Translations under genes and position numbers: made by a program
Assembly (NCBI RefSeq): GCF_947501225.1
Contig: NZ_CANMUW010000004.1
Coordinates: 1 to 64,000 of the forward strand
Source of the DNA: an uncultured Shewanella sp.
GTDB lineage: Bacteria; Pseudomonadota; Gammaproteobacteria; Enterobacterales; Shewanellaceae
DNA length: 64,000 nt
Direction: 5' to 3'
Shown: positions 1-9,859 of the stretch, piece after piece
Layout of the letters: every line of letters starts with the position of its first letter
Position numbering within the stretch: position 1 is the first letter of the stretch
The notes under the pieces: model-generated
What the model was told of the DNA's origin: nothing
The model's database searches: none
What the model saw: the letters and a program-made list of their open reading frames with translations, nothing else

Positions 1-1
1 A

Positions 2-77
2 GGTCGATTAGCTCAGCTGGGAGAGCACCTCCCTTACAAGGAGGGGGTCACTGGTTCGAGCCCAGTATCGACCACCA
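2..77 (+). tRNA. tRNA-Val (anticodon TAC)
   Basis: A full cloverleaf of 76 nt including an encoded CCA can be folded. The acceptor stem GGTCGAT pairs with ATCGACC, the D arm contains AGCTCAG..GGGAGAGC, the anticodon stem CCTCC/GGAGG encloses loop CTTACAA with anticodon TAC, and the T arm contains GGTTCGAGCCC. TAC reads GTA valine codons. It starts one base into the window, so it may be the last member of a tRNA cluster lying to the left. Confidence 0.95.
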
Positions 78-290
78 CTTTCCTCTTCTCATCATTATCA
101 CTTAAGTTCCTTCTTAATCGGAATAGCCCACACTTAGTTCATATACGCTATGCTGCAACCCCTTCGATGATCTTACTTAATCGAATAACATCACTACTCT
201 CTATAACATTTCTCAATATTGCCCTCTAGCCCGCCCTAATACTGCTAATTTCAACTATTCTTCAATAATAATGCATATGAGGATCATACT

Positions 291-518
291 ATGGCAGATG
301 TCAGTCAATCCGCCTCTTTGAGCAGCATAGCGGCCTATTTGAAGCTCACTCACAATTGCGATGAACAAGCGGCATTAAAAGAAGCAAAAGAGGTAATGAA
401 TAACCTCGTAATTATGAGGCAAAAAGGCTTCATTACCGGTTGGTATTTCGACGAATATGGCCACTTAGAGTTGCTACCCAGTGAGTCATTAGTCAAACAC
501 GTTCCCCCAGAGAAGTAA
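291..518 (+). CDS. small hypothetical protein, 75 aa
   Basis: I do not recognise this gene. The 75-residue product is soluble, with no signal peptide, membrane segment or cysteine pair. It starts MADVSQSASLSS, has a helical lysine/glutamate-rich middle, and ends with an aromatic GWYFDEYGHLEL stretch that could be a small beta element. GAGGA lies about nine bases before the ATG, which supports this start. It stands alone between the tRNA and the TRAP transporter genes, with about 210 bp of AT-rich DNA before it. It may be a lineage-specific regulator or stress protein, but nothing in the sequence says so. Confidence 0.6.
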   Translation: MADVSQSASLSSIAAYLKLTHNCDEQAALKEAKEVMNNLVIMRQKGFITGWYFDEYGHLELLPSESLVKHVPPEK

Positions 519-539
519 CCGGGAACTCCATCCTATCTG

Positions 540-561
540 TGCCGGTATTCTCTTACCGGCA
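540..561. terminator. hairpin after the 75-aa gene
   Basis: TGCCGGTA and TACCGGCA form a perfect 8-bp stem with a 6-nt loop, 21 bp after the stop codon of the small gene. No T-run follows, so it is a weak terminator candidate. The CCGGTA core recurs at 730-743 just before the dctP promoter, so this could instead be a distant activator site. Confidence 0.35.
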
Positions 562-756
562 GTTCAGCTTGGATAATCAAGCCGGCCATTTCACCTATTT
601 AAACACCTCTTAATCCCCCTTTGAGCTGCTATGGGTGGATTTCCACCCATCAGGCATATCTTCCTAGGCCATTTCCCACTCATATACACAACACAAACAA
701 AACAACACCCTGGCAACATGCGCGCAACAACCGGTTTACCGGTAATTTTTAAAAGT

Positions 757-772
757 TGGCTTACTCTTTGCT
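757..772 (+). promoter_or_regulatory. sigma-54 promoter of dctPQM
   Basis: TGGCTTACTCTTTGCT carries the invariant GG (758-759) and GC (770-771) separated by ten bases, and the -12 element TTGCT is a perfect match. Transcription would start near 783, leaving a leader of about 140 nt. The linked DctD is a GAFTGA-containing sigma-54 activator, which fits. The dyad ACCGGTTTACCGGT at 730-743 ends 13 bp upstream and is a possible protein-binding site. Confidence 0.65.
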
Positions 773-902
773 GATAGCAGTATTAAGTGACTGATGCTGT
801 GAAGCATGAACCCACTTTACATTAGCTAAGGGAAGCCAGGTCGTATCCCGACGATGATAAACCCAACTCCAGATATATTTATCCTATTTATCATGGAGAT
901 AA

Positions 903-1961
<1,059 letters not shown>

Positions 1962-2037
1962 CAAGCAAAATAACAAGAATAGATTTGGCTGAGGGTAGAA
2001 GCTCAGCCCTTAACAGACAGTGAGGGGAGAAAAACTG

Positions 2038-2742
2038 GTGATAAAACGAATATTTTCTCATCTGGAGGAGGGGTTACTTAACCTGTTAATCACCTCCATG
2101 ACGTTTCTGGTATTTATCGAAGTTATCGCTCGATTTTTCTTTAATACCGGTTTTCTCTGGATACAGGAGTTAACGCTGACCCTATGTGCCTGGTTTGTGC
2201 TCTTTGGCATGTCCTACGGAGTCAAAGTCGGAGCACACATAGGAGTCGATGCATTCGTAGTAAAACTCCCCAGACAAGCCAGAAAAATCACCGCATTGCT
2301 GGCTACAACCATATGTATCGCATATTGCGTGATGTTCCTGAAAGGCAGTTGGGATTATCTCACCAAGATGTACGAGATAGGGCTTCCGATGGAAGATATC
2401 GACTTCCCTCACCTGCTATTCATGAATATGGATCCGGATCTGGTCTGGGACTCTTTACGTATCGATGTAGAGGAACCAGCTGTTCCCTTGTGGATGTCAC
2501 AAAGCATACTGTTAATCGGATTTGGGCTACTCATTCTACGCTTTATTGAGCTACTCATCGCGATTTTGAGAAACCAGAAACTTGGTTTTGCCTTAGCCGA
2601 TGAAGCAGAAGAGAGCATGCATCTGGCCGATGAAGTCAAAGAAGCGATGTCGCGAGAGAGTGAGCCATCAGTCACAGCCGATCACACAATTAAAAAAGTG
2701 GATATTTCATCAAAAGATCAAAATGAAAAGGATGACAAATAA
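2038..2742 (+). CDS. dctQ: TRAP transporter small permease DctQ
   Basis: This is the small four-helix membrane subunit of the TRAP transporter and pairs with DctM in the inner membrane. Helices are visible around residues 10-35, 45-65, 85-105 and 155-180. The typical FIEVIARFFFNTGFLWIQEL segment lies between the first two. I chose the GTG at 2038 because AGGGGA sits about ten bases before it; an in-frame GTG at 2020 has no such site. The protein has a longer periplasmic loop between helices 3 and 4 (EDIDFPHLLF onward) and a charged cytoplasmic tail of about 50 residues, both extra relative to minimal DctQ. Its TAA overlaps the dctM ATG by one base. Confidence 0.88.
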   Translation: MIKRIFSHLEEGLLNLLITSMTFLVFIEVIARFFFNTGFLWIQELTLTLCAWFVLFGMSYGVKVGAHIGVDAFVVKLPRQARKITALLATTICIAYCVMFLKGSWDYLTKMYEIGLPMEDIDFPHLLFMNMDPDLVWDSLRIDVEEPAVPLWMSQSILLIGFGLLILRFIELLIAILRNQKLGFALADEAEESMHLADEVKEAMSRESEPSVTADHTIKKVDISSKDQNEKDDK

Positions 2743-4139
2743 TGACCATCGCCACCCTATTCATCACCCTGCTCGTTTGTATGATACTAGGTATGCCCAT
2801 CGCCATCGCGCTGGGGTTTTCGAGCATGCTAACCATCCTGTTATTTTCCGATGATTCATTAGCCTCAGTTGCCCTCAAGCTCTACGAAGCAACATCAGAG
2901 CATTACACCCTGCTCGCGATCCCATTCTTTATTCTGTCTTCTGCCTTCCTATCTACCGGTGGAGTGGCCAGAAGAATTATCGATTTTGCTATGGACAGTG
3001 TCGGACACATTCGAGGCGGACTTGCTATGGCCTCAGTCATGGCATGCATGCTATTTGCCGCCGTATCCGGCTCATCTCCGGCTACCGTTGCCGCCATTGG
3101 TTCTATCGTTATCGTGGGTATGGTTCGCGCCGGTTACCCTGAAAAATTTGCAGCAGGCGTTATCACCACATCCGGCACCTTAGGAATATTAATCCCTCCA
3201 TCTATTGTCATGCTTGTTTACGCTGCAGCAACCGAAGTCTCCGCCGCACGCATGTTTATGGCGGGTTTGGTACCCGGCTTGATGATGGGCTTTCTGTTGA
3301 TGTTAGCCATATATCTTGTCGCCAGAGTCAAAAATCTACCATCGAGGCCTTTCCCCGGCGTCAAGGCGCTCGCGATATCCAGCTCTAAGGCGATGGGTGG
3401 CTTAGCGCTCATACTCATTGTCCTGGGATCTATCTATGGAGGCGTTGCCAGTCCAACAGAAGCTGCGGCGGTAGCTTGCGTGTATGCATACTTTATCTCT
3501 GTTTTTGGCTACAGGGATATCGGTCCTCTGAAAGAGGTTGCATGGAAACATAAACAGGAGTCTTTGATTAGTGCGGCGCTCCGTAATCTCGGATATATGC
3601 TTCTCGCCTTTTTGAAGACACCTATCGACAAAGAGATACGCAACGTGGTCAGGGATGGTGCAAAAGTCAGCATTATGCTGCTTTTCATCATTGCCAACGC
3701 CATGTTATTCGCCCATGTACTGACCACTGAACGTATCCCTCATATCATAGCTGAAGCCATTGTCGGAATGGGATTACCCGCATGGGGATTTCTGGTGATC
3801 GTTAACCTGTTACTGCTGGCAGCAGGAAACTTCATGGAACCATCGGCCATTTTACTCATCATGGCACCGATCTTATTTCCCATTGCCACTCAGCTGGGGA
3901 TAGACCCGATCCATCTGGGTATAATCATGGTTGTAAATATGGAGATAGGTATGCTGACTCCTCCGGTAGGGCTTAACCTGTTTGTCACCGCCGGGATCAC
4001 CGGAAAAAGTATGGGCTGGGTAATACAATCATGTATTCCCTGGTTACTGCTATTACTCTTTTTCCTCATCCTCATTACCTATATACCGCAAATATCACTA
4101 TTTTTGCCCGAGTACATAGATAAATTAAATGGCTATTGA
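2742..4139 (+). CDS. dctM: TRAP transporter large permease DctM
   Basis: This 465-residue polytopic inner-membrane protein is the ion-coupled translocation subunit of the dicarboxylate TRAP transporter. It starts with a hydrophobic helix containing GMPIAIALGFSS. The family signature SGSSPATVAAIGSIVIVGM is near residue 105, followed by GTLGILIPPSIVMLVYA, and a second repeat carries GNFMEPSAILLIMAPI and MEIGMLTPPVGLNLFV. About 40 extra residues (YRDIGPLKEVAWKHKQ onward) form a longer cytoplasmic loop in the centre, making it somewhat longer than usual. It is translationally coupled to dctQ through a TAATG overlap. Confidence 0.93.
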   Translation: MTIATLFITLLVCMILGMPIAIALGFSSMLTILLFSDDSLASVALKLYEATSEHYTLLAIPFFILSSAFLSTGGVARRIIDFAMDSVGHIRGGLAMASVMACMLFAAVSGSSPATVAAIGSIVIVGMVRAGYPEKFAAGVITTSGTLGILIPPSIVMLVYAAATEVSAARMFMAGLVPGLMMGFLLMLAIYLVARVKNLPSRPFPGVKALAISSSKAMGGLALILIVLGSIYGGVASPTEAAAVACVYAYFISVFGYRDIGPLKEVAWKHKQESLISAALRNLGYMLLAFLKTPIDKEIRNVVRDGAKVSIMLLFIIANAMLFAHVLTTERIPHIIAEAIVGMGLPAWGFLVIVNLLLLAAGNFMEPSAILLIMAPILFPIATQLGIDPIHLGIIMVVNMEIGMLTPPVGLNLFVTAGITGKSMGWVIQSCIPWLLLLLFFLILITYIPQISLFLPEYIDKLNGY

Positions 4140-4182
4140 ATCTAAGTTAACCCATTAAGCTTACAGTAAATTAAGAGTTTCA

Positions 4183-4227
4183 AGCGTGTCTAACCAGTAG
4201 TATAGTTATTGAACTGTTAGACACGCT
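4183..4227. repeat. 12-bp perfect inverted repeat between dctM and dctB
   Basis: AGCGTGTCTAAC (4183-4194) is exactly inverted as GTTAGACACGCT (4216-4227), with a 21-nt loop, followed by ATATTTT. It begins 43 bp after the dctM stop and ends just before the dctB ribosome binding site. It could be the dctPQM terminator, an attenuator for dctBD, or a regulator binding site. Confidence 0.6.
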
Positions 4228-4255
4228 ATATTTTCACCAGGATATGTATAGCTTT

Positions 4256-6097
4256 ATGGCAATAACAATAAAAACAAAAAACTACCTCTACATCTCGATT
4301 TTTTTACTGGCAGGACTTGCAGTCACATTAAAGGCGACACATTGGTTCTATCTTAACGAAGGCTACACACAAACGGCGCAGCAATCTAAGCAGCAGATGA
4401 CGGAGCTTGTCAATTTCCTCGACGGCTCCCTCTCCAGATACGAGAGTATTCCACACCTTTTATCCACCAACCCCTTACTGAAAAACGCACTCATAAACCG
4501 GCAAAAACCAGACAGTATTCAGGCTCTCAACCTCTATTTAGAACAGATACAACATATTACCGAGTCTTTAGACATCTACTTAATTGATACAGCCGGCGTT
4601 GCTATATCGGCCAGCAACTGGCAAGAGCACTACTCTTTTATTGGCAAAGACTTCTCCTACCGCCCCTATTTTCAGGAAGCGATTTCGGGAAAACTCGGCC
4701 GTTACTATGCCGTAGGCGCCTCCTCAGACAAGCGAGGGTTTTACTTTTCATACCCTATCTATCATGAGTCAGATATTTTAGGGGTTATCGTCGTCAAGGT
4801 AGATATCACAGATATTGAGAGACAGAGCAGCGGCATCGTCGGGGCACGTGGATTTGAGTTCGCTATAACGGATCCCGATGACATTATCTTCCTCTCCAGC
4901 ATCGATAACTGGCTGTTACACTCTTTATCTCCCATAGAGCCAAGCCGACAACATGAAATAGACGCTTCTAAACGATATGCTAACAGGACCATCGACCTAT
5001 TAAGTATCGAACCCACTTTTGATAGAAGAGTGACCTCGGAGCAAAACAACTACGCCATAGAATCAGGAAGCGGACCAATAGAATATATTGAGAGTCGTAA
5101 ACCAATGGCAAGAGCGGGGTGGACGGTACACATCATGGCACCTCTTTCACCAATCTATCACTCCTTACCCGCTTTCATGATATTTAACTCCTGCATATAT
5201 CTGCTATTGGCTCTGGCTGGTTTATTTGGGTACGAGAAGCGTAAGAGCACATTACGAATACAGCAGGCCAATGATCAGCTGGAGCAACGGGTACAGGCCA
5301 GAACTCAAGCTCTTGAAGCCAGTAATCAAAAACTCAATGAAACACAAGATGAGTTAATACAGGCAGCTAAGCTCACCGTCATAGGCAGCCTTTCTGCCAG
5401 TATAAACCATGAGATTAATCAGCCACTCGCAGCGATTCGAAGTTATGCGCAAAATACCCAGACACTGGTAAAGCGAAACCAGCTGGAGCATGTCAGTGGA
5501 AATATCGATACCATCATTTCGCTGACAGACAGACTCGCCGCTATCGTTGGGCAATTTAAGAGCTTCACCAGAAAAAGTCAGGGAGATGACCGGGCCACCG
5601 ATATCAGCCAATGCATTTCGGACTCTCTTACCATCATTCAACCCGAAATAGATAAGCAAGGCATTGAACTTATCCTCTCACCCTGTAAGGTGGTGTGTGA
5701 GGTCTGGGGAGATAATGTCCGGCTACAACAAGTACTCGTGAATCTCATGAGTAATGCCATAGTCGCAATGAGGCATTGCATATATAAAAAACTGACCGTG
5801 ACTGTTTCAAAAGACACCATGATTCACGTTCTAATTCAAGATAGTGGCTCCGGCGTACAGGAGAGTCAGATGGAAAAGATATTTGAACCCTACTTCACCA
5901 CCAATGAACGTCAGGGATTAGGCCTGGGATTATCAATATCAAGACGAATTATCGAGTCGATGCAGGGCAAGATCACCGTTTCCAATGCCTGCCTGGGAGG
6001 GGCCATATTTAAAATATCATTACCCATCCATCATCAGGGCAAAATCAGCGAAGACCTTTGCCACCAACAGGGAGAGCTATACGATGAACCTCAGTAA
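4256..6097 (+). CDS. dctB: C4-dicarboxylate sensor histidine kinase DctB
   Basis: DctB is the inner-membrane sensor of the DctB-DctD two-component system that switches on dicarboxylate uptake. An N-terminal helix is followed by a periplasmic double-Cache sensor of about 270 residues (GKDFSYRPYFQEA and FSYPIY motifs), a second helix near residue 310, a coiled coil and the kinase core. The phosphorylated histidine lies in INHEINQPLAAIRS; the ATP-binding N box contains LVNLMSNAIVAM and the G boxes IQDSGSGV and GLGLGLSIS. The ATG at 4256 was chosen because AGGA at 4239-4242 is 13 bases away; an ATG at 4244 is too close to it. Its end overlaps dctD by 14 bp. Confidence 0.9.
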   Translation: MAITIKTKNYLYISIFLLAGLAVTLKATHWFYLNEGYTQTAQQSKQQMTELVNFLDGSLSRYESIPHLLSTNPLLKNALINRQKPDSIQALNLYLEQIQHITESLDIYLIDTAGVAISASNWQEHYSFIGKDFSYRPYFQEAISGKLGRYYAVGASSDKRGFYFSYPIYHESDILGVIVVKVDITDIERQSSGIVGARGFEFAITDPDDIIFLSSIDNWLLHSLSPIEPSRQHEIDASKRYANRTIDLLSIEPTFDRRVTSEQNNYAIESGSGPIEYIESRKPMARAGWTVHIMAPLSPIYHSLPAFMIFNSCIYLLLALAGLFGYEKRKSTLRIQQANDQLEQRVQARTQALEASNQKLNETQDELIQAAKLTVIGSLSASINHEINQPLAAIRSYAQNTQTLVKRNQLEHVSGNIDTIISLTDRLAAIVGQFKSFTRKSQGDDRATDISQCISDSLTIIQPEIDKQGIELILSPCKVVCEVWGDNVRLQQVLVNLMSNAIVAMRHCIYKKLTVTVSKDTMIHVLIQDSGSGVQESQMEKIFEPYFTTNERQGLGLGLSISRRIIESMQGKITVSNACLGGAIFKISLPIHHQGKISEDLCHQQGELYDEPQ

Positions 6098-7451
6098 TCT
6101 TGATGATATCCGGGTGATCATCGTCGATGATGAGCCACTTATAGGCTCTGCACTCAAACAGCTATTTGAATTGGAGGGCATTCCATCATTAGCTGTTTCG
6201 ACACCGAAATCGCTTGCAGAACATCTCCATCTCAACTGGCCCGGGGTCATCATCACAGATGTCAACATGCCTCAGATGGATGGTATCTCCTTGATGGGAA
6301 GCTTGCTTGCCAAGGATAAAGATCTTCCCATCATACTACTTACCGGGTTCGGTGACATAGCCATGGCAGTTCAGGCACTTAAGCAAGGAGCCTACGACTT
6401 TCTCGAAAAACCCTTTAACAATGAACATATCCTGGATGTAGTGAAACGGGCCTTGGAAAAAAGGGAGCTGACCCTCGAAAACCGAAAGCTGAAGAGAGAG
6501 CTGGAATCTCAGAGTCTCCCAGGCCCTCGAATATTGGGCCACAGCCCGGGTATAGAGCAGATGAAGCACATCATACATCAGGTTATTGATATGCCGGCCG
6601 ATGTACTGATCGAAGGGGAGACGGGTACGGGTAAGGAGTTAGTCGCGCGCTACCTGCATGACCACAGTATCCGCCACCAAGCCAATTTTGTGGCAATTAA
6701 TTGCGGAGCGATCCCCGAGACCATCATAGAGAGTGAACTGTTCGGAGCTGAGTCAGGGGCATTTACCGGCGCAGATAAGACCCGCATAGGTAAATTTGAA
6801 TATGCCAACGGTGGCACTATCTTTCTCGATGAGATTGAGAGTACTCCGTTATCCCTACAGATAAAACTACTCAGGGTTTTAGAAGACAGAAGAGTCGAGC
6901 GACTGGGCTCCAATAAGAGTGTTCCCCTCGACATTCGGGTCATTGCCGCCACTAAGGTCGATCTGGCTCAGTTGTGTCAAACAGGAGAGTTCAGACAGGA
7001 TCTGCTCTACAGGTTGAACCTTGTTACCATCCCTATCCCCGCGCTGAGAGAGAGACGTGAGGATATCGGCCTGCTATTTCTACATTTCGCCAGGGTTGCT
7101 TCATCCCGTTATCACAAGGCGCTCATCGCACTGAACGCACAGCAGATGACGCAGCTGACCGCCCATGATTGGCCCGGAAATGTAAGAGAACTCAGAAACC
7201 TGGCTGAGCGCTATGTCCTCCTTGGAGGAGAAGCCGCGTTTGCCACGGCGATAAACAACTCTGTGAATCTCAACAGTGGCATGTCGTTGCAGCAAAGAGT
7301 CGAATTTTTTGAGCGACTCTTAATCGAGGAGGCACTGAGTCATAACAAGGGCAGCATCAAGCTCACCATGGAGCAGCTGGAGATCCCCCGAAAAACCCTC
7401 TATGACAAGATGCAGAAGTATGAATTAGACCGTAAGCTGTTTATCCAATAA
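6084..7451 (+). CDS. dctD: sigma-54-dependent response regulator DctD
   Basis: DctD is the cytoplasmic partner of DctB and activates sigma-54 RNA polymerase at the dctP promoter. Its receiver domain begins VIIVDDEP and has its phospho-acceptor aspartate in IITDVNMPQMDG. The AAA+ domain has Walker A GETGTGKE, the sigma-54 contact loop GAFTGA, Walker B FLDEIES and the WPGNVREL motif. A Fis-type helix-turn-helix with IPRKTLYDKMQKY is at the end. The ATG at 6084 is used because the protein then starts MNLSNLDDIRVIIVDDEP, as in the family; an upstream in-frame ATG lies deep inside dctB. The length of 455 residues is normal. Confidence 0.93.
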   Translation: MNLSNLDDIRVIIVDDEPLIGSALKQLFELEGIPSLAVSTPKSLAEHLHLNWPGVIITDVNMPQMDGISLMGSLLAKDKDLPIILLTGFGDIAMAVQALKQGAYDFLEKPFNNEHILDVVKRALEKRELTLENRKLKRELESQSLPGPRILGHSPGIEQMKHIIHQVIDMPADVLIEGETGTGKELVARYLHDHSIRHQANFVAINCGAIPETIIESELFGAESGAFTGADKTRIGKFEYANGGTIFLDEIESTPLSLQIKLLRVLEDRRVERLGSNKSVPLDIRVIAATKVDLAQLCQTGEFRQDLLYRLNLVTIPIPALRERREDIGLLFLHFARVASSRYHKALIALNAQQMTQLTAHDWPGNVRELRNLAERYVLLGGEAAFATAINNSVNLNSGMSLQQRVEFFERLLIEEALSHNKGSIKLTMEQLEIPRKTLYDKMQKYELDRKLFIQ

Positions 7452-7493
7452 ATATCGCATGGTTTTACCCGATACTTACGACTGAAGATATAG

Positions 7494-7523
7494 AGCTCAG
7501 GTTAGGATACACTGACCTGAGCT
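7494..7523. terminator. hairpin between convergent dctD and the MFS gene
   Basis: AGCTCAGGT (7494-7502) is inverted as ACCTGAGCT (7515-7523) with a 12-nt loop, overlapping the stop codon of the minus-strand gene. Neither side has a strong T-run, so a bidirectional terminator is plausible but not certain. Confidence 0.4.
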
Positions 7524-8821
7524 GAGTTGAGTCCGTCTACCCTGGCCACTCTGAAGATAAGCAAGGCTAACAACGACAGGGCGATAGATGACCCCAAAAC
7601 CACCCCGCTCCAGCCCCAATGCAGCCAGAATGGCATCAGGTATGGCCCCCCCAGCGCGGCGCCAAGATAGTAGCAGCACAGATAGAGCGCCGTGGCTTTG
7701 GCTCTGTGTCGCTTAGCTCTGAGTGCCACCCATGCATTGCAGCAACTATGAATGAAGAAGAAACCAAACGCCGTCATTAAAAATCCGCTGCAGATAGCGC
7801 CGACAGTATCAAACAGAGTGATAACACTGCCAGAGAGCATAAGTAACAGCGCCAGTTTTAACAACTTCTCCCGGCCATAGCGTTTTATCCAGTGCACAGA
7901 GTAGTAAGAGGCTAGTGTACCACTGAGATAACAGAGGAAGATAAGTGTCACTTCAAAACGCCCCCAGTCGAAGGGCGAAGACATCAGGTGCAGTTGAATG
8001 AAGCTAAATTGGTTGACCATAACCAGAAAAGCCATGCCTCCTACCAGATAGATACTACGCAACTTACTATCCCTGAGGTGAAGCAAAAATCCGTTCAGAT
8101 CAGACAGGCGAAACGGTGTCAGCGATCTCAAACCACCTCTACTCCTACCCCTCTGTGTGCCTGTGACAGGCGATCCGATGCGTTCTGGTAAAAGGTAATG
8201 TACGAGAATCACGCCAAGCAAAGAGAGGAGTAGAATGACCGAGATCAACTCTTGCCAGTTCATATAAAGCGAGAGGCCACCACCTATAAGTCTTCCCGCA
8301 ATACCTCCCACACTGTTGGCTGCAATATAGATGGCTCCGGCCTTAAGCAATGCGCCCTGACTCAGCTCATCTTTAAAATATGCCATCGCAATTGCCGGAA
8401 CAGCCGCAAGCAACACTCCCTGCAGTAAGCGAACCACCAGCAGGTGGCTGAAGTCGGTGACAAAAAGCATCAGCAGATCAGAGAGTAGTAACAGATATAA
8501 GCTAATCAGTAATGGAGTCTTACGCCCTATCCTATCGGACAAGATGGCATAGAAAAGCAATGAGAACGCCATGGCAAAGCTGGTCACAGACAGCAATAAG
8601 GTCGCATGGCTGGTCGCAACCTCGAAGGTTTGCGCGATTAAAGGCAAGATCCCCTGAACCAGGTAGAGGTTGATATAGATGACAACGGAGGCGATTGACA
8701 CTCCCCAGATCAAGCGGATCTCCCTGCTCTGTTCAGACACTGCTGTGCAGAGGTTTTCATCAGCTAAGCATGGAGTCCCCATTCCCGTATCGTTAAGGCT
8801 TATGTTTCGTTGAACCGTCAT
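7502..8821 (-). CDS. MFS transporter, YnfM-like exporter
   Basis: This is a 12-helix major facilitator superfamily permease of the YnfM/drug-efflux type. It shows LYLVQGILPLIAQTF at the first helix, the family motif SDRIGRKTPLL between helices 2 and 3, and a YIAANSVGGIAGRLIGG segment typical of YnfM-like proteins. Helices run to the C-terminus. An upstream ATG at 8911 would add 30 residues, but it has no ribosome binding site and leaves only 22 bp to the divergent LysR gene, so I prefer the ATG at 8821; the next ATG at 8785 is also possible. The substrate is unknown, and the neighbouring LysR protein probably controls it. Confidence 0.85.
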   Translation of the reverse strand: MTVQRNISLNDTGMGTPCLADENLCTAVSEQSREIRLIWGVSIASVVIYINLYLVQGILPLIAQTFEVATSHATLLLSVTSFAMAFSLLFYAILSDRIGRKTPLLISLYLLLLSDLLMLFVTDFSHLLVVRLLQGVLLAAVPAIAMAYFKDELSQGALLKAGAIYIAANSVGGIAGRLIGGGLSLYMNWQELISVILLLSLLGVILVHYLLPERIGSPVTGTQRGRSRGGLRSLTPFRLSDLNGFLLHLRDSKLRSIYLVGGMAFLVMVNQFSFIQLHLMSSPFDWGRFEVTLIFLCYLSGTLASYYSVHWIKRYGREKLLKLALLLMLSGSVITLFDTVGAICSGFLMTAFGFFFIHSCCNAWVALRAKRHRAKATALYLCCYYLGAALGGPYLMPFWLHWGWSGVVLGSSIALSLLALLIFRVARVDGLNSAQVSVS

Positions 8822-8933
8822 CTGTCTCAGCAATTTATTACCCACATTAGATAGACATAGGTTAGCACCGACAGTAACATAACAATAATAGATTAAAGCA
8901 ATTAAACCCATTGATTTTTGTTATGGTTTATTT

Positions 8934-9821
8934 ATGGATATCCGCCAGCTAAAACATTTAGATGCATTGGTTAAAAGTGGCAGTTTCACAAAAGCCGCCC
9001 AAAGCCTCAACATGGCCCAGCCCGCCTTAAGCCAGAGCATTAAACGCCTGGAGTTTTCACTCGGTGTCACTCTGGTAAACAGGGGGGGCTCGACCAGTAA
9101 ACGAGACAAAAGACTCAGCCTTACGGCGGAGGGAGCGGCTCTGCACCAACACGCCTTATTGATTATCAAACAGTTGAAACAGGCCGAAGCCCATATCAAG
9201 TCCATGGCAAATTTAACCAAGGGAGAGGTCAGGATAGGAGTTCCCGGTATGCTTGGCTCATTCTACCTCCCCTCCAGGCTGATGGCCTTTCGTCATCAAT
9301 ACCCGGACTTAAAGCTTTCGTTGTTCGAGGGTGGTACCCGGGATACTTTGAAGATGCTATCCCGCGAGGAGGTCGACATCGCTATCATCACGGCTCAGGA
9401 TCTTAAGCCGGAATTTGACAGCCACCTGCTGCTCACCGAGCAGATGGTAGTTGCGCTGGGAAGTGAACACCCACTGGCCGCTGAAGCCGCAGTCAGTCTG
9501 GAGCAGTTTTTCGAACATGAGTTGGTGATGTTTAAACCAGGCTACTTTCACCGCGAATGGATGCTATCGCAGGCAAATAAGTTGGGGCTAAGTGCAAACA
9601 TTGCCTTCGAAACCAACCTGATCAACCTCATCAAGCAGGTGGTCTCACAGGGCTTTGCCATCACCAGTGTGCTGGAGATGGTGATAAGTAACAGAGATGA
9701 CATCTTAGCTAAGCCATTTAATCCGGAGGTCTTCCTTGACCTTCATATTGCATGGAAGAGAGAGCGTCCGATAAGTCAGGCCGACAGAGCCTTTGTCGAT
9801 TTTCTAATGAAGAACAGATAG
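8934..9821 (+). CDS. LysR-family transcriptional regulator
   Basis: This 295-residue LysR-type regulator has an N-terminal winged helix-turn-helix (SGSFTKAAQSLNMAQPALSQ, residues about 15-34) and a C-terminal two-lobed effector-binding domain beginning at GEVRIGVPGML. Length is normal for the family. It is divergent from the MFS exporter, the classic arrangement in which the regulator controls its neighbour and itself from a shared intergenic region. The effector is unknown. Its stop codon lies inside a perfect hairpin shared with the convergent efflux pump gene. Confidence 0.9.
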   Translation: MDIRQLKHLDALVKSGSFTKAAQSLNMAQPALSQSIKRLEFSLGVTLVNRGGSTSKRDKRLSLTAEGAALHQHALLIIKQLKQAEAHIKSMANLTKGEVRIGVPGMLGSFYLPSRLMAFRHQYPDLKLSLFEGGTRDTLKMLSREEVDIAIITAQDLKPEFDSHLLLTEQMVVALGSEHPLAAEAAVSLEQFFEHELVMFKPGYFHREWMLSQANKLGLSANIAFETNLINLIKQVVSQGFAITSVLEMVISNRDDILAKPFNPEVFLDLHIAWKRERPISQADRAFVDFLMKNR

Positions 9822-9843
9822 GCTCTGATCTGAGCCTATCTGT
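9814..9843. terminator. bidirectional hairpin terminator
   Basis: ACAGATAGGCTC (9814-9825) and GAGCCTATCTGT (9832-9843) make a perfect 12-bp stem with a 6-nt loop between the convergent LysR gene and the RND permease gene, 17 bp past the permease stop. The T-runs are poor, but the stem is long and correctly placed. Confidence 0.6.
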
Positions 9844-9859
9844 CACTGTCTTCTATGCG

